From NCBI RefSeq assembly GCF_007994735.1, contig NZ_VOIL01000001.1, positions 1,612,001-1,676,000 of the forward strand: a DNA stretch of 64,000 nt, in the 5' to 3' direction. The translations under genes were made by a program, and so were the position numbers. The DNA comes from Nesterenkonia populi. Lineage in GTDB: Bacteria > Actinomycetota > Actinomycetes > Actinomycetales > Micrococcaceae. The notes under the pieces were generated by a model. The model was not told the origin of the DNA. It did not search any database and saw only the letters and a program-made list of their open reading frames with translations. Below, one piece after another: positions 30,629 through 39,251 of this stretch. Each line of letters begins with the position of its first letter. Positions within the stretch are counted from its first letter, which is position 1.

Positions 30629-31672
30629 TCAGCCGAGCCGCTTCAGCAGCCTCCGCACCGCTTCGCGCCCTGCCCGGTTGGCGCCCACCGTGGACTGCGA
30701 GGGCCCGAATCCGATGAGGTGGATGCGCGGATCGGCCCGGACCTCGGTGCCGCGGACCGCGACCCCGCCCTGCTCATTGACGAGGTTCAGCGGTTCCAGG
30801 TGGGCCAGGGAGGGGCGGAAGCCGGTGGCCCAGAGGATGGTGTCCACTGTGGTGAGGCTGCCGTCGGCCTCCCGCACCCCTCGGGGCTCGATCCGGGCGA
30901 ACATCGGCCTGCGGCTGAGGGCTCCGCGCGCGGCGGCGTCCCGGGCGTAGGGGGTCCACACCAGCCCGGTGTAGGAGACGATGCTGCGGGCGGGCAGTCC
31001 TGCCTCAGCCGCGGCGGTGACTTTCTCGATGGTCTGCCGGCCCTCCACCTCTGGGCGGAAGCCTTCCTCCTGGAAAACGGGCTCCCGGCGGGTGTACCAG
31101 AAGGTGGCGGCGGTGCGGGAGATCTCCGCCAGCAGCTGCACCGCGGAGATGCCGCCGCCGACGACGGCGACCCGGCGGCCGGCCAGATCCTCCGCAGAGA
31201 CGTAGTCCCGGGTGTGCAGCTGCCGGCCCCGGAAGCTGTCGCTGCCGGGGAGCTCCGGCAGCACCGGGCTGCTCCAGGTGCCGGTGGCGTTGATGACGGC
31301 CCGTGCGGTCCAGGTGCTGTCATCAGTGCGCACTGTCAGCTCGCCGCTGTCTGCTTCGCTCACACTGTGCACCTGCACGGGCCTGCGGATCGGCAGGCCC
31401 ATGGCGCGTTCGAAGTCGGCGAAGTATCGGGGAACGGCGGTGCGGCTGGGCTCGGCGTCGTCGATCGGGGGTTTGGGGAGCCCGGGCAGGTCGAAGATTC
31501 CGTTGATGGTCTCCATGCGCAGCGATTCCCACCGGTGCTGCCAGGCCCCGCCGGGGGAGTGTTCGGCGTCGAGCATGACAAACTCCAGGCCGCTGCGCTG
31601 CAGGTGGTATCCGGCAGAGAGCCCAGCCTGCCCGGCCCCGATCACGGCAACATCGACGCGGCGCTGCATCAC
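30629..31672 (-). CDS. Flavoprotein monooxygenase / NAD(P)-binding oxidoreductase
   Basis: This two-dinucleotide-binding flavoprotein has an FAD motif VAVIGAGQAGLSAGY (8-22) and a NADPH motif VAVVGGGISAVQ near 168-179, with the linking ATGTWSSPVLPELPG. The order fits the CzcO/FMO-like monooxygenase group (putative flavin-containing monooxygenases); the substrate is unknown. The stop is 3 bases from that of the convergent dgt gene. The 347 residues are normal in length. Confidence 0.82.
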   Translation of the reverse strand: MMQRRVDVAVIGAGQAGLSAGYHLQRSGLEFVMLDAEHSPGGAWQHRWESLRMETINGIFDLPGLPKPPIDDAEPSRTAVPRYFADFERAMGLPIRRPVQVHSVSEADSGELTVRTDDSTWTARAVINATGTWSSPVLPELPGSDSFRGRQLHTRDYVSAEDLAGRRVAVVGGGISAVQLLAEISRTAATFWYTRREPVFQEEGFRPEVEGRQTIEKVTAAAEAGLPARSIVSYTGLVWTPYARDAAARGALSRRPMFARIEPRGVREADGSLTTVDTILWATGFRPSLAHLEPLNLVNEQGGVAVRGTEVRADPRIHLIGFGPSQSTVGANRAGREAVRRLLKRLG

Positions 31673-31714
31673 TGCCCGGGGCTCGCCTCGGGCCGCTCGC
31701 CGATGTCCTGGGGC

Positions 31715-34099
31715 TCAGCGGCCATGGTGCCTGCTCAGGTGGGTGCCGGTCAGCGAGTCTTCTGCGGCGAGGAGGTCGGTCGGGGTGCCGGAGAAGACGA
31801 CCCGGCCGCCGTCGTGCCCGGCCCCGGGGCCGACGTCGATGATCCAGTCCGCCCGAGAGATCACGTCCAGACTGTGCTCAATGACGAGCACAGTGCGCCC
31901 GGCCTCCACGATCTTCTCCAGCATGCTGATGAGCCGGTCGGTGTCAGCCATGTGCAGGCCGGCGCTGGGTTCGTCCAGGATGATGGTCGCCGCCTCGGAT
32001 CCGATCTCGACGGCCAGCCTGAGGCGCTGGCGCTCGCCGCCGGAGAGGGTGCTCAGCGGCTGGCCGAGGGTGAGGTATCCGAGCCCGACCTCCGCCAGGC
32101 GGGTGAGGATCTTCTGGGCGGCCGGGATGCGTGCCTCAGTCCTGCCGTCGGCTTCGCCGCTGAAGAAGGTCAGCGCCTCCTCCACGGGCATGGCCAGCAC
32201 TTCGGCGATGTTCCTGCCGTCCAGCCGGTACTCGAGCACCGCGTCCTGGAAGCGGCGGCCCTGGCACTCCTCGCAGACGGTGGAGAGCCCGGAGATGATG
32301 CCGAGGTCCTGGTGGATGACCCCGGCGCCGCAGCAGTGGGGGCAGGCGCCCTCGGAATTTGCGCTGAACAGGGCGGGCTTGACCCCGTTGGCCTTGGCGA
32401 AGGCTTTGCGGATGGGATCCAGCAGCCCGGTGTAGGTGGCCGGGTTGGAGCGGCGGGAGCCGCGGATGGGCGTTTGGTCGACGGCGACCACTCCCTCCCG
32501 GCGGGCGAGGGAGCCGTGGATCAGTGAGCTCTTGCCGGAGCCGGCCACACCGGTGACGGCTACGAGCACCCCGGTGGGGACGTCGAGGTCGATGTTGCGC
32601 AGGTTGTGGGCGCTGGCGCCGCGGATCTCCAGGGCGCCGGTGGGGGTGCGGGGCGTGTCCTTGAGCTGCTGGCGGGTCTCCAGGTGCTGGCCGGTGAGGG
32701 TGTTGGAGGCCCGCAGCCCGGGGCAGTCGCCGGTGTAGACGATCTCGCCGCCGTGGCTGCCGGCAGCCGGGCCCATATCCACGATGTGATCGGCCACGGC
32801 CATCACCTCGGGGTTGTGCTCGACGACGAGGACGGTGTTTCCTTTGTCCCGCAGCTTCAGCAGCAGCTCGTTCATGCGGGCGACGTCGTGCGGGTGCAGC
32901 CCGACGGTGGGCTCGTCGAAGACGTAGGTGACATCGGTGAGTGAGGAGCCCAGGTGGCGGACCATCTTCACCCGCTGCGCCTCGCCCCCTGAGAGTGTGC
33001 CGGAGGCCCGGTCCAGGGAGAGGTAGCCCAGGCCGATGGTGACGAAGTTCTGCAGGGCCTCGCGGAGGGAGGCCAGCAGCGGCTCAGCTCCGGCCAGGCC
33101 CTCGGCGGCAGGGTCGAGGTGCTCGAACCAGGCGGCGAGGTCGCTGATCTGCACGGCGCAGAGGTCGGCGATGCTGCGGCCGGCGATCATGGAGGCGCGG
33201 GTCTGCTTGCTCAGCCGGGTGCCGCCGCAGTCGGGGCAGTCGGCGAAGGTCACTGCCCGGTCCACGAAGGCCCCGATATGCGGCTGCATCGCGTCGCGGT
33301 CCTTGGACAGGAAGGACTTCTTCACCGTTGGGACCAGGCCCTGGAAGGTCATGTTGGTCCCGGCGATGTTCACCTTGGTGGCCTCGCGGTGGAAGAGGTC
33401 TTCACGCTCCTGGTCGGTGTAGTCACGGATCGGCTTGTCGGGGTCGAAGAACCCGGATTCGGCGTAGAACCGTACGGACCAGCCGCCGGGCTTGTAGCCG
33501 GGGATGGTGATCGCGCCTTCGTTGAGGGATTTTGTCTCATCCGCCAGCTGGGAGAGGTCGATCTGGTTGACCTGTCCGCGGCCTTCGCAGCGCAGGCACA
33601 TTCCGCCGGTGACGCTGTAGCCGGCAGACTCCTCAGTGCCGTCGGCTTTGGTGCGGGTTCCTGAGCCGTAGGAGGAGGCCACGTTGAAGGAATAGGCCAT
33701 CGGGGATCCCAGCTGCGGCCGGGCATACCGGCTGAAGAGGATCCTCAGCATGGAGTTCACATCGGTTGCGGTTCCCACCGTGGAGCGCGGATTGGCGGCC
33801 ATTCGCTCCTGATCGATGATGATCGCCGCGGTCAGCCCCTCCAGGACCTCGACCTCCGGGCGGGACATCGAGGGCATGAACCCTTGGATGAAGGCGTCAT
33901 AGGTCTCGTTGATCAGCCGCCGGGACTCGGCAGCCACTGTGCCGAAGACTAGGGAAGACTTTCCGGACCCGGAGACACCGGTGAACACGGTCAGCCTTCG
34001 CTTGGGGATGTCGACGTCGACCCCGCGCAGGTTGTTCTCCCGGGCACCGCGGACCTGGATGGATTCGGAGATGGGGGCGGCGGCTGCTGCTGAAGGCAT
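31715..34099 (-). CDS. UvrA2/DrrC-type excinuclease ABC protein, drug-resistance paralogue
   Basis: This is a UvrA-like tandem ABC ATPase of 794 residues, shorter than UvrA (about 950). It keeps two Walker A motifs (TGVSGSGKSSLVFG and TGVAGSGKSSLIHG), two signature LSGGE motifs and the zinc cysteine clusters (CLRCEGRG, CPDCGG, CPHCCGAG). It most resembles the UvrA2/DrrC group, in which DrrC protects DNA against daunorubicin. ATG at 34099 is chosen for the GGGAG 5 bases upstream; a longer frame reads through the tetR gene. It is 29 bases after tetR on the same strand. Confidence 0.85.
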   Translation of the reverse strand: MPSAAAAAPISESIQVRGARENNLRGVDVDIPKRRLTVFTGVSGSGKSSLVFGTVAAESRRLINETYDAFIQGFMPSMSRPEVEVLEGLTAAIIIDQERMAANPRSTVGTATDVNSMLRILFSRYARPQLGSPMAYSFNVASSYGSGTRTKADGTEESAGYSVTGGMCLRCEGRGQVNQIDLSQLADETKSLNEGAITIPGYKPGGWSVRFYAESGFFDPDKPIRDYTDQEREDLFHREATKVNIAGTNMTFQGLVPTVKKSFLSKDRDAMQPHIGAFVDRAVTFADCPDCGGTRLSKQTRASMIAGRSIADLCAVQISDLAAWFEHLDPAAEGLAGAEPLLASLREALQNFVTIGLGYLSLDRASGTLSGGEAQRVKMVRHLGSSLTDVTYVFDEPTVGLHPHDVARMNELLLKLRDKGNTVLVVEHNPEVMAVADHIVDMGPAAGSHGGEIVYTGDCPGLRASNTLTGQHLETRQQLKDTPRTPTGALEIRGASAHNLRNIDLDVPTGVLVAVTGVAGSGKSSLIHGSLARREGVVAVDQTPIRGSRRSNPATYTGLLDPIRKAFAKANGVKPALFSANSEGACPHCCGAGVIHQDLGIISGLSTVCEECQGRRFQDAVLEYRLDGRNIAEVLAMPVEEALTFFSGEADGRTEARIPAAQKILTRLAEVGLGYLTLGQPLSTLSGGERQRLRLAVEIGSEAATIILDEPSAGLHMADTDRLISMLEKIVEAGRTVLVIEHSLDVISRADWIIDVGPGAGHDGGRVVFSGTPTDLLAAEDSLTGTHLSRHHGR

Positions 34100-34128
34100 G
34101 GGACTCCCAGTGATCAGGGCGGGCAGGG

Positions 34129-34869
34129 TCAGGCGGTTCGACGGGTCAGCTGCGCATCCAGGCCGTCGAGGATGAGCTGGAGGCCGAAGTCGAAGGTCTC
34201 TTCCCATGTGCCGTCGAAGGTGTCCTCGGGGAGCTGCGCCATGGCGGGGAAGCGTCCGGAGGTCATGGCTTGGCTGAGCCATGGGAGCTGATAGCTCCAG
34301 AACTCCTCGTCGGTCATGTCTGACTCGGAGGTGGCGTTGAGCCAGAGCAGCTCCTGGCGCACTGTCCCTTGCACATATGAGTCCACCACTGTGGCCAGGT
34401 GCATCTTCTCCTGGTCGCGCAGCGGGAGGTCTTTGATGCCGGTGAGGAACAGGTCCAGGTCCGCCACGCTGTGGGGGCCGAGCACCGGTCGGCTCCAATT
34501 CGCCTGCAGGGCCCAGGGGTGCTCCAGATACATGCCCCGAGCTTCGTAGGCGGTGGTGGTCAGAAACTGCCGCCAGCCTTGGGCCGGAGCGGTGCGCCGG
34601 GCGTATGAAGGTCCCACCACCGCGTCGACCATCAGATGGATCAGCTCGGTCTTGGAGGGCACGTAGCGGTAGAGCGACATGGTGCCGACGCCGAGCTTCT
34701 GAGACAGCTTCCGCATGGAGAGCGCTTCCAGGCCGTCGTTGTCGGCCAGCTCGATCCCGGCGGAGACGATCTGGCTCAGTGTGAGCTTCGGCTTGGGTCC
34801 CCTCTCGGGCTCTGGGAGGCCTTCCCAGAGGAGCTGGAGGCTCTTGGCCAGCGGGTTCTGCTCGCTCAT
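34129..34869 (-). CDS. TetR-family transcriptional regulator (TetR C-terminal domain)
   Basis: This is a 246-residue TetR-type repressor. The N-terminal helix-turn-helix reads IVSAGIELADNDGLEALSMRKLSQKLGVGTMSLYRYVPSK; the large C-terminal ligand domain is of the TetR_C type. ATG at 34869 follows AGGAGCATCG. It leads a two-gene operon with the UvrA2 gene and is divergent from the DrrAB pair. A perfect 15-base palindrome sits upstream of its start (34907), so it is probably autoregulated and controls both arms. Confidence 0.88.
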   Translation of the reverse strand: MSEQNPLAKSLQLLWEGLPEPERGPKPKLTLSQIVSAGIELADNDGLEALSMRKLSQKLGVGTMSLYRYVPSKTELIHLMVDAVVGPSYARRTAPAQGWRQFLTTTAYEARGMYLEHPWALQANWSRPVLGPHSVADLDLFLTGIKDLPLRDQEKMHLATVVDSYVQGTVRQELLWLNATSESDMTDEEFWSYQLPWLSQAMTSGRFPAMAQLPEDTFDGTWEETFDFGLQLILDGLDAQLTRRTA

Positions 34870-34906
34870 CGATGCTCCTGATCTCTGCTGCTTGTCCTCT
34901 GCGGAC

Positions 34907-34921
34907 ACTGTACGCTACAGT
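34907..34921. promoter_or_regulatory. Candidate TetR operator palindrome
   Basis: ACTGTA-CGC-TACAGT is a perfect inverted repeat with 6-base arms, located 38 bases upstream of the tetR start and about 55 bases upstream of drrA. Size and position fit a TetR operator. Confidence 0.65.
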
Positions 34922-34925
34922 TCTG

Positions 34926-34953
34926 CGTGCATCGTACGACGTACAACGTACTT
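34926..34953. repeat. Four tandem 7-base repeats in the tetR-drrA promoter region
   Basis: CGTGCAT, CGTACGA, CGTACAA and CGTACTT follow head to tail (consensus CGTRCNN). They end directly at GATAAT (34954-34959), a likely -10 for drrA. They would cover the -35 and spacer, so a protein bound here would block transcription. Overlapping GTAC palindromes make several dimer-binding registers possible. Confidence 0.6.
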
Positions 34954-34975
34954 GATAATTTTGAAAGGCTCAGCG

Positions 34976-35941
34976 ATGACGTCAGAACCAGCTGTCCAGG
35001 CCTCCGGCCTGGTCAAGCGATATAAGAGCAAGACCGCCCTCGACGGGGTCGACCTTGAGGTGCCCCGCGGGACTGTGCACGGTCTGCTCGGCCCCAACGG
35101 TGCGGGCAAGACCACTGCTGTGCGCATCCTCTCTACGCTCACCGGGGCCGACGGCGGCAGCGCCCGTGTGGCCGGCTTCGACGTGGCCCGGCAGCCCAGG
35201 GAGGTCCGGCGCCGCATCGGGCTGACCGGTCAGCAGACAGCTGTGGATGACTTGATGACCGCCCGGCAGAACCTGGTCATGTTCGGCAGGCTCTTCCGGC
35301 TGGACAAGGGGGCGGCCCGCCGGCGCGCCGACGAGCTGCTGGAGATCTTCGGCTTGGCCGAGGCCGCCGGCCGCTCGCCGAAGAAGTTCTCCGGCGGCAT
35401 GCGCCGTCGGCTGGACCTTGCCGCTTCGATGATCCTGGCCCCGGAGGTGCTCTTCCTGGACGAGCCCACCACCGGCTTGGACCCGGCAGGACGGCGCGAA
35501 GTCTGGGAGGCGGTGCGGAGCATGGCTGCCTCAGGCACCACGGTGCTGCTGACCACCCACTATCTGGATGAGGCGGACAAGCTCTGCGACAGGATCAGCG
35601 TGATCGATCAGGGGAGGAACTACATCGAAGACACCCCCGCAGGGATGAAGCGCAGAATCGGCGACGAGCGCCTGGAGATCGTCGCTGCGGACCCGGCAGA
35701 GCTGAGCGCCCTGACAGATCTGGTGAGGCGTGCGCTCAGCGTCGAGCCCTCCGCTGAGGAGGCTGGCGCCAGTGTGAGCGTCCCGGTGGCTGACGGGGTC
35801 TCTGCCCTGACCGCCGTCGCCGTGGAGATCAGAGCAGCGGGAATCGACGTCGCCGACATCGGCCTGCGCCGCCCCACCCTGGATGAAGCCTTCCTGCACC
35901 TGACCGCAGCAGCGGCGAAGACCCCCGAGGAGACAGTATGA
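34976..35941 (+). CDS. DrrA-type ABC exporter ATPase
   Basis: This is the ATPase of a drug-type ABC-2 exporter. The 321 residues include Walker A GPNGAGKTT, Q-loop GLTGQQTA, signature FSGGMRRRLDLA, Walker B EVLFLDEPTTGLD and H-loop TTHYLDEAD, and a C-terminal DrrA-specific extension. ATG at 34976 is preceded by GAAAGG; upstream codons are on the other side of the promoter. It overlaps the permease by 4 bases. Promoter GATAAT at 34954 lies 17 bases upstream of the start. Confidence 0.9.
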   Translation: MTSEPAVQASGLVKRYKSKTALDGVDLEVPRGTVHGLLGPNGAGKTTAVRILSTLTGADGGSARVAGFDVARQPREVRRRIGLTGQQTAVDDLMTARQNLVMFGRLFRLDKGAARRRADELLEIFGLAEAAGRSPKKFSGGMRRRLDLAASMILAPEVLFLDEPTTGLDPAGRREVWEAVRSMAASGTTVLLTTHYLDEADKLCDRISVIDQGRNYIEDTPAGMKRRIGDERLEIVAADPAELSALTDLVRRALSVEPSAEEAGASVSVPVADGVSALTAVAVEIRAAGIDVADIGLRRPTLDEAFLHLTAAAAKTPEETV

Positions 35942-36810
35942 GCACCCGCGCACAGCAGGAACAGACCCCGCAGCAGAAGGGAGCTGCCCAGGAGAGCGCA
36001 TTGTCGCGAATGCTGTGGGCGGCACGGGACTGCTGGACCATCGTGCTGCAGGAGCTGACCCACCTGCTGCGCCAGCCCTCCACCTTCGCCTGGCAGATCG
36101 GCTTCCCCGTGGTCATGGTGCTCATGTTCGTCTACGTCTTCGGCTCCGCGATGGACGTCACCGGTCAGGGCGCCGGCGAAGGGTATGTGGACTTCGCCAT
36201 GCCCGGGATGTTCGCCATGACGATGGCCCTGGGCTTCATGGACACCGCCTACGCCATCACCCACAACAAGGAGAAGGGCTTCATGGACCGGTTCAGGTCT
36301 ATGCCGATGGCTGTCTCCGCTCCGGTGACCGGCCGAGCGCTCTCCGATGTCATTCGGGCTGCCTTGGACCTGGCGATCATCGCCGGCGTGGCGCTGCTCG
36401 TCGGCTGGCGATCCGGCGGAAGCCTCACTGCGACCCTGCTCGCCTTCGCACTGCTGCTATGGCTGCGGCTCGCTTTGATATTCGTGGGCATCTGCCTGGG
36501 TCTGTGCATCAGGAACACAGAGACCGCCGGGATGCTGTTCGCCGTGGCGTTCCCGCTGGGGTTCATCTCCTCAGTCTTCACCCCGCCGGAGATGATGCCC
36601 GGATGGCTCGGGTCGATTGCGGCCTGGAACCCGGTGTCCTCCACTGCCACAGCGATCCGCGAACTCTTTGAGACTCCAGGGATCGAGTCTCTGGAGCCCT
36701 CCTACTGGATCGACGGCCATGCGGTGGCGGCTGCGATCATCTGGCCCGCAGCGATCATGGCGGTCTTCGTTCCCCTGGCCGTCCGCCAGTTCCAGAACCT
36801 CAGCAGGTAG
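35938..36810 (+). CDS. DrrB-type ABC-2 exporter permease
   Basis: This is the six-TM partner of the preceding ATPase. The 290-residue protein has the ABC-2 membrane fold, with hydrophobic segments near 50-72, 85-105, 135-160, 165-185, 195-220 and 255-280, and the characteristic NPVSSTATAIRELFETPG late loop. It is translationally coupled to the ATPase by a 4-base overlap. The gene is convergent with the LLM oxidoreductase. The pair probably exports a lipophilic drug or lipid, inducible through TetR. Confidence 0.88.
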   Translation: MSTRAQQEQTPQQKGAAQESALSRMLWAARDCWTIVLQELTHLLRQPSTFAWQIGFPVVMVLMFVYVFGSAMDVTGQGAGEGYVDFAMPGMFAMTMALGFMDTAYAITHNKEKGFMDRFRSMPMAVSAPVTGRALSDVIRAALDLAIIAGVALLVGWRSGGSLTATLLAFALLLWLRLALIFVGICLGLCIRNTETAGMLFAVAFPLGFISSVFTPPEMMPGWLGSIAAWNPVSSTATAIRELFETPGIESLEPSYWIDGHAVAAAIIWPAAIMAVFVPLAVRQFQNLSR

Positions 36811-36860
36811 CCGGTCCCCGTCAGGGGCGGGCCGAGTGCGCAGGCGCTCTGCGGCGGCGC

Positions 36861-37835
36861 TCACCCCAGAAGAAGCTCGGCCAGGGCCGCATCCATCTCG
36901 GCGAGCGCCTGGATGTCATAGGTGGAGGCGGAGGCCATGACCTCCGCCGCGCCGGTCCGCTCGAGAAGCTCCTCCAGCTGAGGCTCGACGGCGCTCGCCG
37001 GCCCTGCGAGGGTCCGTTCCACGGATTCCTCGATGCGTTCTGCGGTGCGGCGGCTCCACTGCTGAGCGCGGATGTCTTGGGGTGCTTCGAGGGGACCGAA
37101 CTCTCCGGTCTCTCGGGAGCGGGCCATGGCCCAGATCTCCGGGAGGGCGAGCTCCTGGGCCTCTTCAGCGGTGTCGGCGAGATAGATGTCCAGGGAGACG
37201 GTGACCCGGGGGCTCTCGGCGTGTGGGCTGGGCCGGAAGTTCCTGCGGTAGTCGCGGAGCATCTCTGTCAGCTCGGGCTTCTGGAGGACGGGCCCGCCGA
37301 CGATGACGGGCAGGCCCAGTGTCGCTGCGGTGCTGATGCCCTGTCCGGTGGCCAGCAGGAACATGGGCGGAGCCTGTTCGGTGACGGGCCGGGCAGTGAT
37401 CTCGGCGGTGCCGCTCAGATAGTCGCTGAGCTCTCGGAGGTCGGCTTCGAAGTCGGCGAGCTCACTGGACTCCTGGCGGAGGGCGCGCCGCACTGGGGGA
37501 GTGAAGCCCAGGGACCGGCCGAGCCCCAGGTCGATGCGTCCCGGGTGGAGCCCCTCGAGCATGAGGAACTGTTCGGCGACCACCAGGGGCTGATGGTGGG
37601 GGAGCATGACCCCTCCGGAGCCGATTCTGATGCGTGAGGTGCGTGCCGCGGCCGCGGCCATCAGGACAGCTGGGGCGCCGGTGGCCACGCCGGGCACCGC
37701 ATGATGCTCCGCGGTCCAGAGCCGGTGGTAGCCGAGCTCTTCGGCGCGGACGGCACGCTCAACGGTATGGTGCAGCGCCTCACCCTCGGCATAGCCCACC
37801 CGCGTCCGGGACCGGTCAAGAAGAGAGAGCTTCAC
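36861..37835 (-). CDS. LLM-class flavin-dependent oxidoreductase
   Basis: This luciferase-like monooxygenase of about 324 residues has the N-terminus KLSLLDRSRTR, the FMN/F420-type barrel motifs EHHAVPG, RIRIGSGGVMLPHHQP, and the LGLGRSLGF segment. GTG at 37835 is chosen because it yields the family N-terminus; the frame is open to two ATGs at 37925/37922 that would add 30 residues of unconserved leader overlapping the divergent operator. Substrate unknown. Confidence 0.82.
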   Translation of the reverse strand: MKLSLLDRSRTRVGYAEGEALHHTVERAVRAEELGYHRLWTAEHHAVPGVATGAPAVLMAAAAARTSRIRIGSGGVMLPHHQPLVVAEQFLMLEGLHPGRIDLGLGRSLGFTPPVRRALRQESSELADFEADLRELSDYLSGTAEITARPVTEQAPPMFLLATGQGISTAATLGLPVIVGGPVLQKPELTEMLRDYRRNFRPSPHAESPRVTVSLDIYLADTAEEAQELALPEIWAMARSRETGEFGPLEAPQDIRAQQWSRRTAERIEESVERTLAGPASAVEPQLEELLERTGAAEVMASASTYDIQALAEMDAALAELLLG

Positions 37836-37906
37836 GTCTGGGGCAACCTGTCCAGCACACCAGATGTTCCGAGAGTTCACGCGCTGCCCTTCTGCAAGCC
37901 TCAGGC

Positions 37907-37940
37907 CTTGATTGATATACATCAAGCCTTTAGACTTGAT
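37907..37940. promoter_or_regulatory. Promoter with three phased half-sites before the SatD-family gene
   Basis: TTGATT (37908) and TAGACT (37931) form a -35/-10 pair with a 17-base spacer, and the expected start falls at the ATG at 37943, so the mRNA would be leaderless. CTTGAT (37907-37912), ATCAAG (37921-37926) and CTTGAT (37935-37940) alternate in orientation at exactly 14-base steps and cover the promoter. This looks like a compact operator, likely for the SatD protein itself. Confidence 0.65.
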
Positions 37941-37942
37941 CT

Positions 37943-38554
37943 ATGTTTGTAGTGACGGCTGACCAGCATCGGAGCAGACAGGCGGGAGATAAAGTCTCGG
38001 GCCTGCTTGAGGAGCTTGGTCCCTGGTTCAGCGCGCACGCGGAGTCGATCGTCCTGCCGATGGAGCGGACGGTGGGGGACGAGGTTCAGATTCTGCTGGA
38101 CGACGCTGACGCCGCACTGGACCTCGCCCTGCGGCTGATGCGTCTTGAGGAGTGGGCGGTAGGAGTCGGCGCCGGTCCGGTGGAGGAGCCGTTGGGGCCC
38201 AGTGCGAGGCAGAGCAGCGGCGAGGCTTTCTTCCATGCCCGGGAAGCGGTGGAGCGCGCACGAGGCAGAGCAGAGCCCGTGCCCCTTGTGATCAGAGGAG
38301 CTGCGGAGTCGGCCGCCGGTGAGGCCACCGCCGTGGCTCAGCTGGTGGGTGCGATCCTGCGGCGGCGCTCTGCAGAAGGGTGGCAGGTTGCCGATGGGCA
38401 GGCCCAGGGAAAGCTGCAGAAGCAGATCGCTGAGGGGCTGGGCATCAGCCCCCAGGCAGTCGGCCAGCGTGCCCGGGCCGCCCTCATCGAGGAGGAGCAG
38501 CGAGTCCGGCCGGTCGCTGCCCGGCTCCTCCGCGAAGCGGCAAGCAGCGGCTGA
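37943..38554 (+). CDS. SatD-family HTH protein
   Basis: This is a 203-residue protein of the SatD family. The N-terminal half (VVTADQHRSRQAGDKVSGLLEEL ... LPMERTVGDEVQILLDDADAAL) resembles the SatD domain, and the C-terminus carries a helix-turn-helix (KLQKQIAEGLGISPQAVGQRARAALIEEE). The leaderless ATG sits directly after a strong promoter with phased half-sites. Downstream, a small membrane protein forms a two-gene unit. It is probably an autoregulator; its true ligand is unknown. Confidence 0.7.
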   Translation: MFVVTADQHRSRQAGDKVSGLLEELGPWFSAHAESIVLPMERTVGDEVQILLDDADAALDLALRLMRLEEWAVGVGAGPVEEPLGPSARQSSGEAFFHAREAVERARGRAEPVPLVIRGAAESAAGEATAVAQLVGAILRRRSAEGWQVADGQAQGKLQKQIAEGLGISPQAVGQRARAALIEEEQRVRPVAARLLREAASSG

Positions 38555-38595
38555 GCGCCGTGGCGCTTGTCATAGGGCTCAGCCATGATGGTCAC

Positions 38596-38973
38596 GTGGA
38601 GATTCTGATCACTGCTGCAGTCGCGCTGAGTGCGTTGGCGATTTCTGCCCTTGTAGGCATCGCTGTGGTCGGCGGGCTGCTGCGGTGGGTGGAGCCGACC
38701 GGCTCCGGGCCGGGGGTGCTGCGCGGCGGCACCTGGATCGGCGTCCTGGAGCGTCTTGCGATCACGGGGTCGGCGATGGCCGGGCACCCTGAGGCGATTG
38801 CCATCGTGCTTGCGGTCAAGGGCCTGGGTCGGTACCCGGAGCTGAGAGCGGCCAGAGCCGAGCATCGGGCGAAGGCCACCGAACGGTTCATCATCGGCAC
38901 CCTGGCCAGCTACATCTGGGCCGGATTGCTGGGGGCCCTGGGCTCGTGGGCTCTGAACCTCCTGGTCTTCTGA
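38596..38973 (+). CDS. Small membrane protein paired with SatD, DUF3307-like C-terminal half
   Basis: This is a membrane protein of about 125 residues with two or three TM helices and the conserved stretch GGTWIGVLERLAITGSAMAG ... IAIVLAVKGLGRYPEL ... ERFIIGTLASYIWAG. The pattern resembles the membrane half of DUF3307 proteins that occur with SatD; this is a family recollection, not a search. GTG at 38596 is favoured; GTG at 38560, closer to the satD stop, is possible. Function unknown. Confidence 0.65.
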   Translation: MEILITAAVALSALAISALVGIAVVGGLLRWVEPTGSGPGVLRGGTWIGVLERLAITGSAMAGHPEAIAIVLAVKGLGRYPELRAARAEHRAKATERFIIGTLASYIWAGLLGALGSWALNLLVF

Positions 38974-39020
38974 GCTGCGATGAAACACCTGGCGATTGGT
39001 CTGCTGGCCATTGATGCGCC

Positions 39021-39219
39021 CTACAAGCGGATCCTAGTGGGGTCTAACATGGCGGCGACATCCTCCAGCGAAGTAACCACAGCATCGGCGCCAGCGGCCG
39101 TCAAGGTTTCCGCGTCCACGGCTGAAGCTGGGCCGATGACATACCCACCGGCGGCTTTGCCTGCTCAGCACGCCGTCACAGTCGAAGATCATGGCATCGA
39201 ACGGCCCTCCAAATGGCAT
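39021..39219 (-). pseudogene. HAD-family phosphatase pseudogene with internal deletion
   Basis: The 5' end encodes FGGPFDAMIFDCDGVL, the HAD nucleophile motif. After about 20 codons the frame becomes meaningless, while the +1 neighbour frame reads GGYVIGPASAVDAETLTAAGADAVVTSLEDV and ends at 39021. These are the N- and C-terminal ends of a beta-phosphoglucomutase-like HAD hydrolase; the cap and core between them are gone and the ends are out of frame. A normal gene would be about 650 bases. Confidence 0.7.
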
Positions 39220-39251
39220 AGCTGATCCCTCCACTGTCCTGCGTTCTGCGG

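Noticed and set aside
34099..34498. Longer start for the UvrA2 gene at 34498
   Set aside because: It reads through the tetR gene in another frame and gives a Pro/Arg-rich shadow peptide; the ATG at 34099 has a ribosome site.
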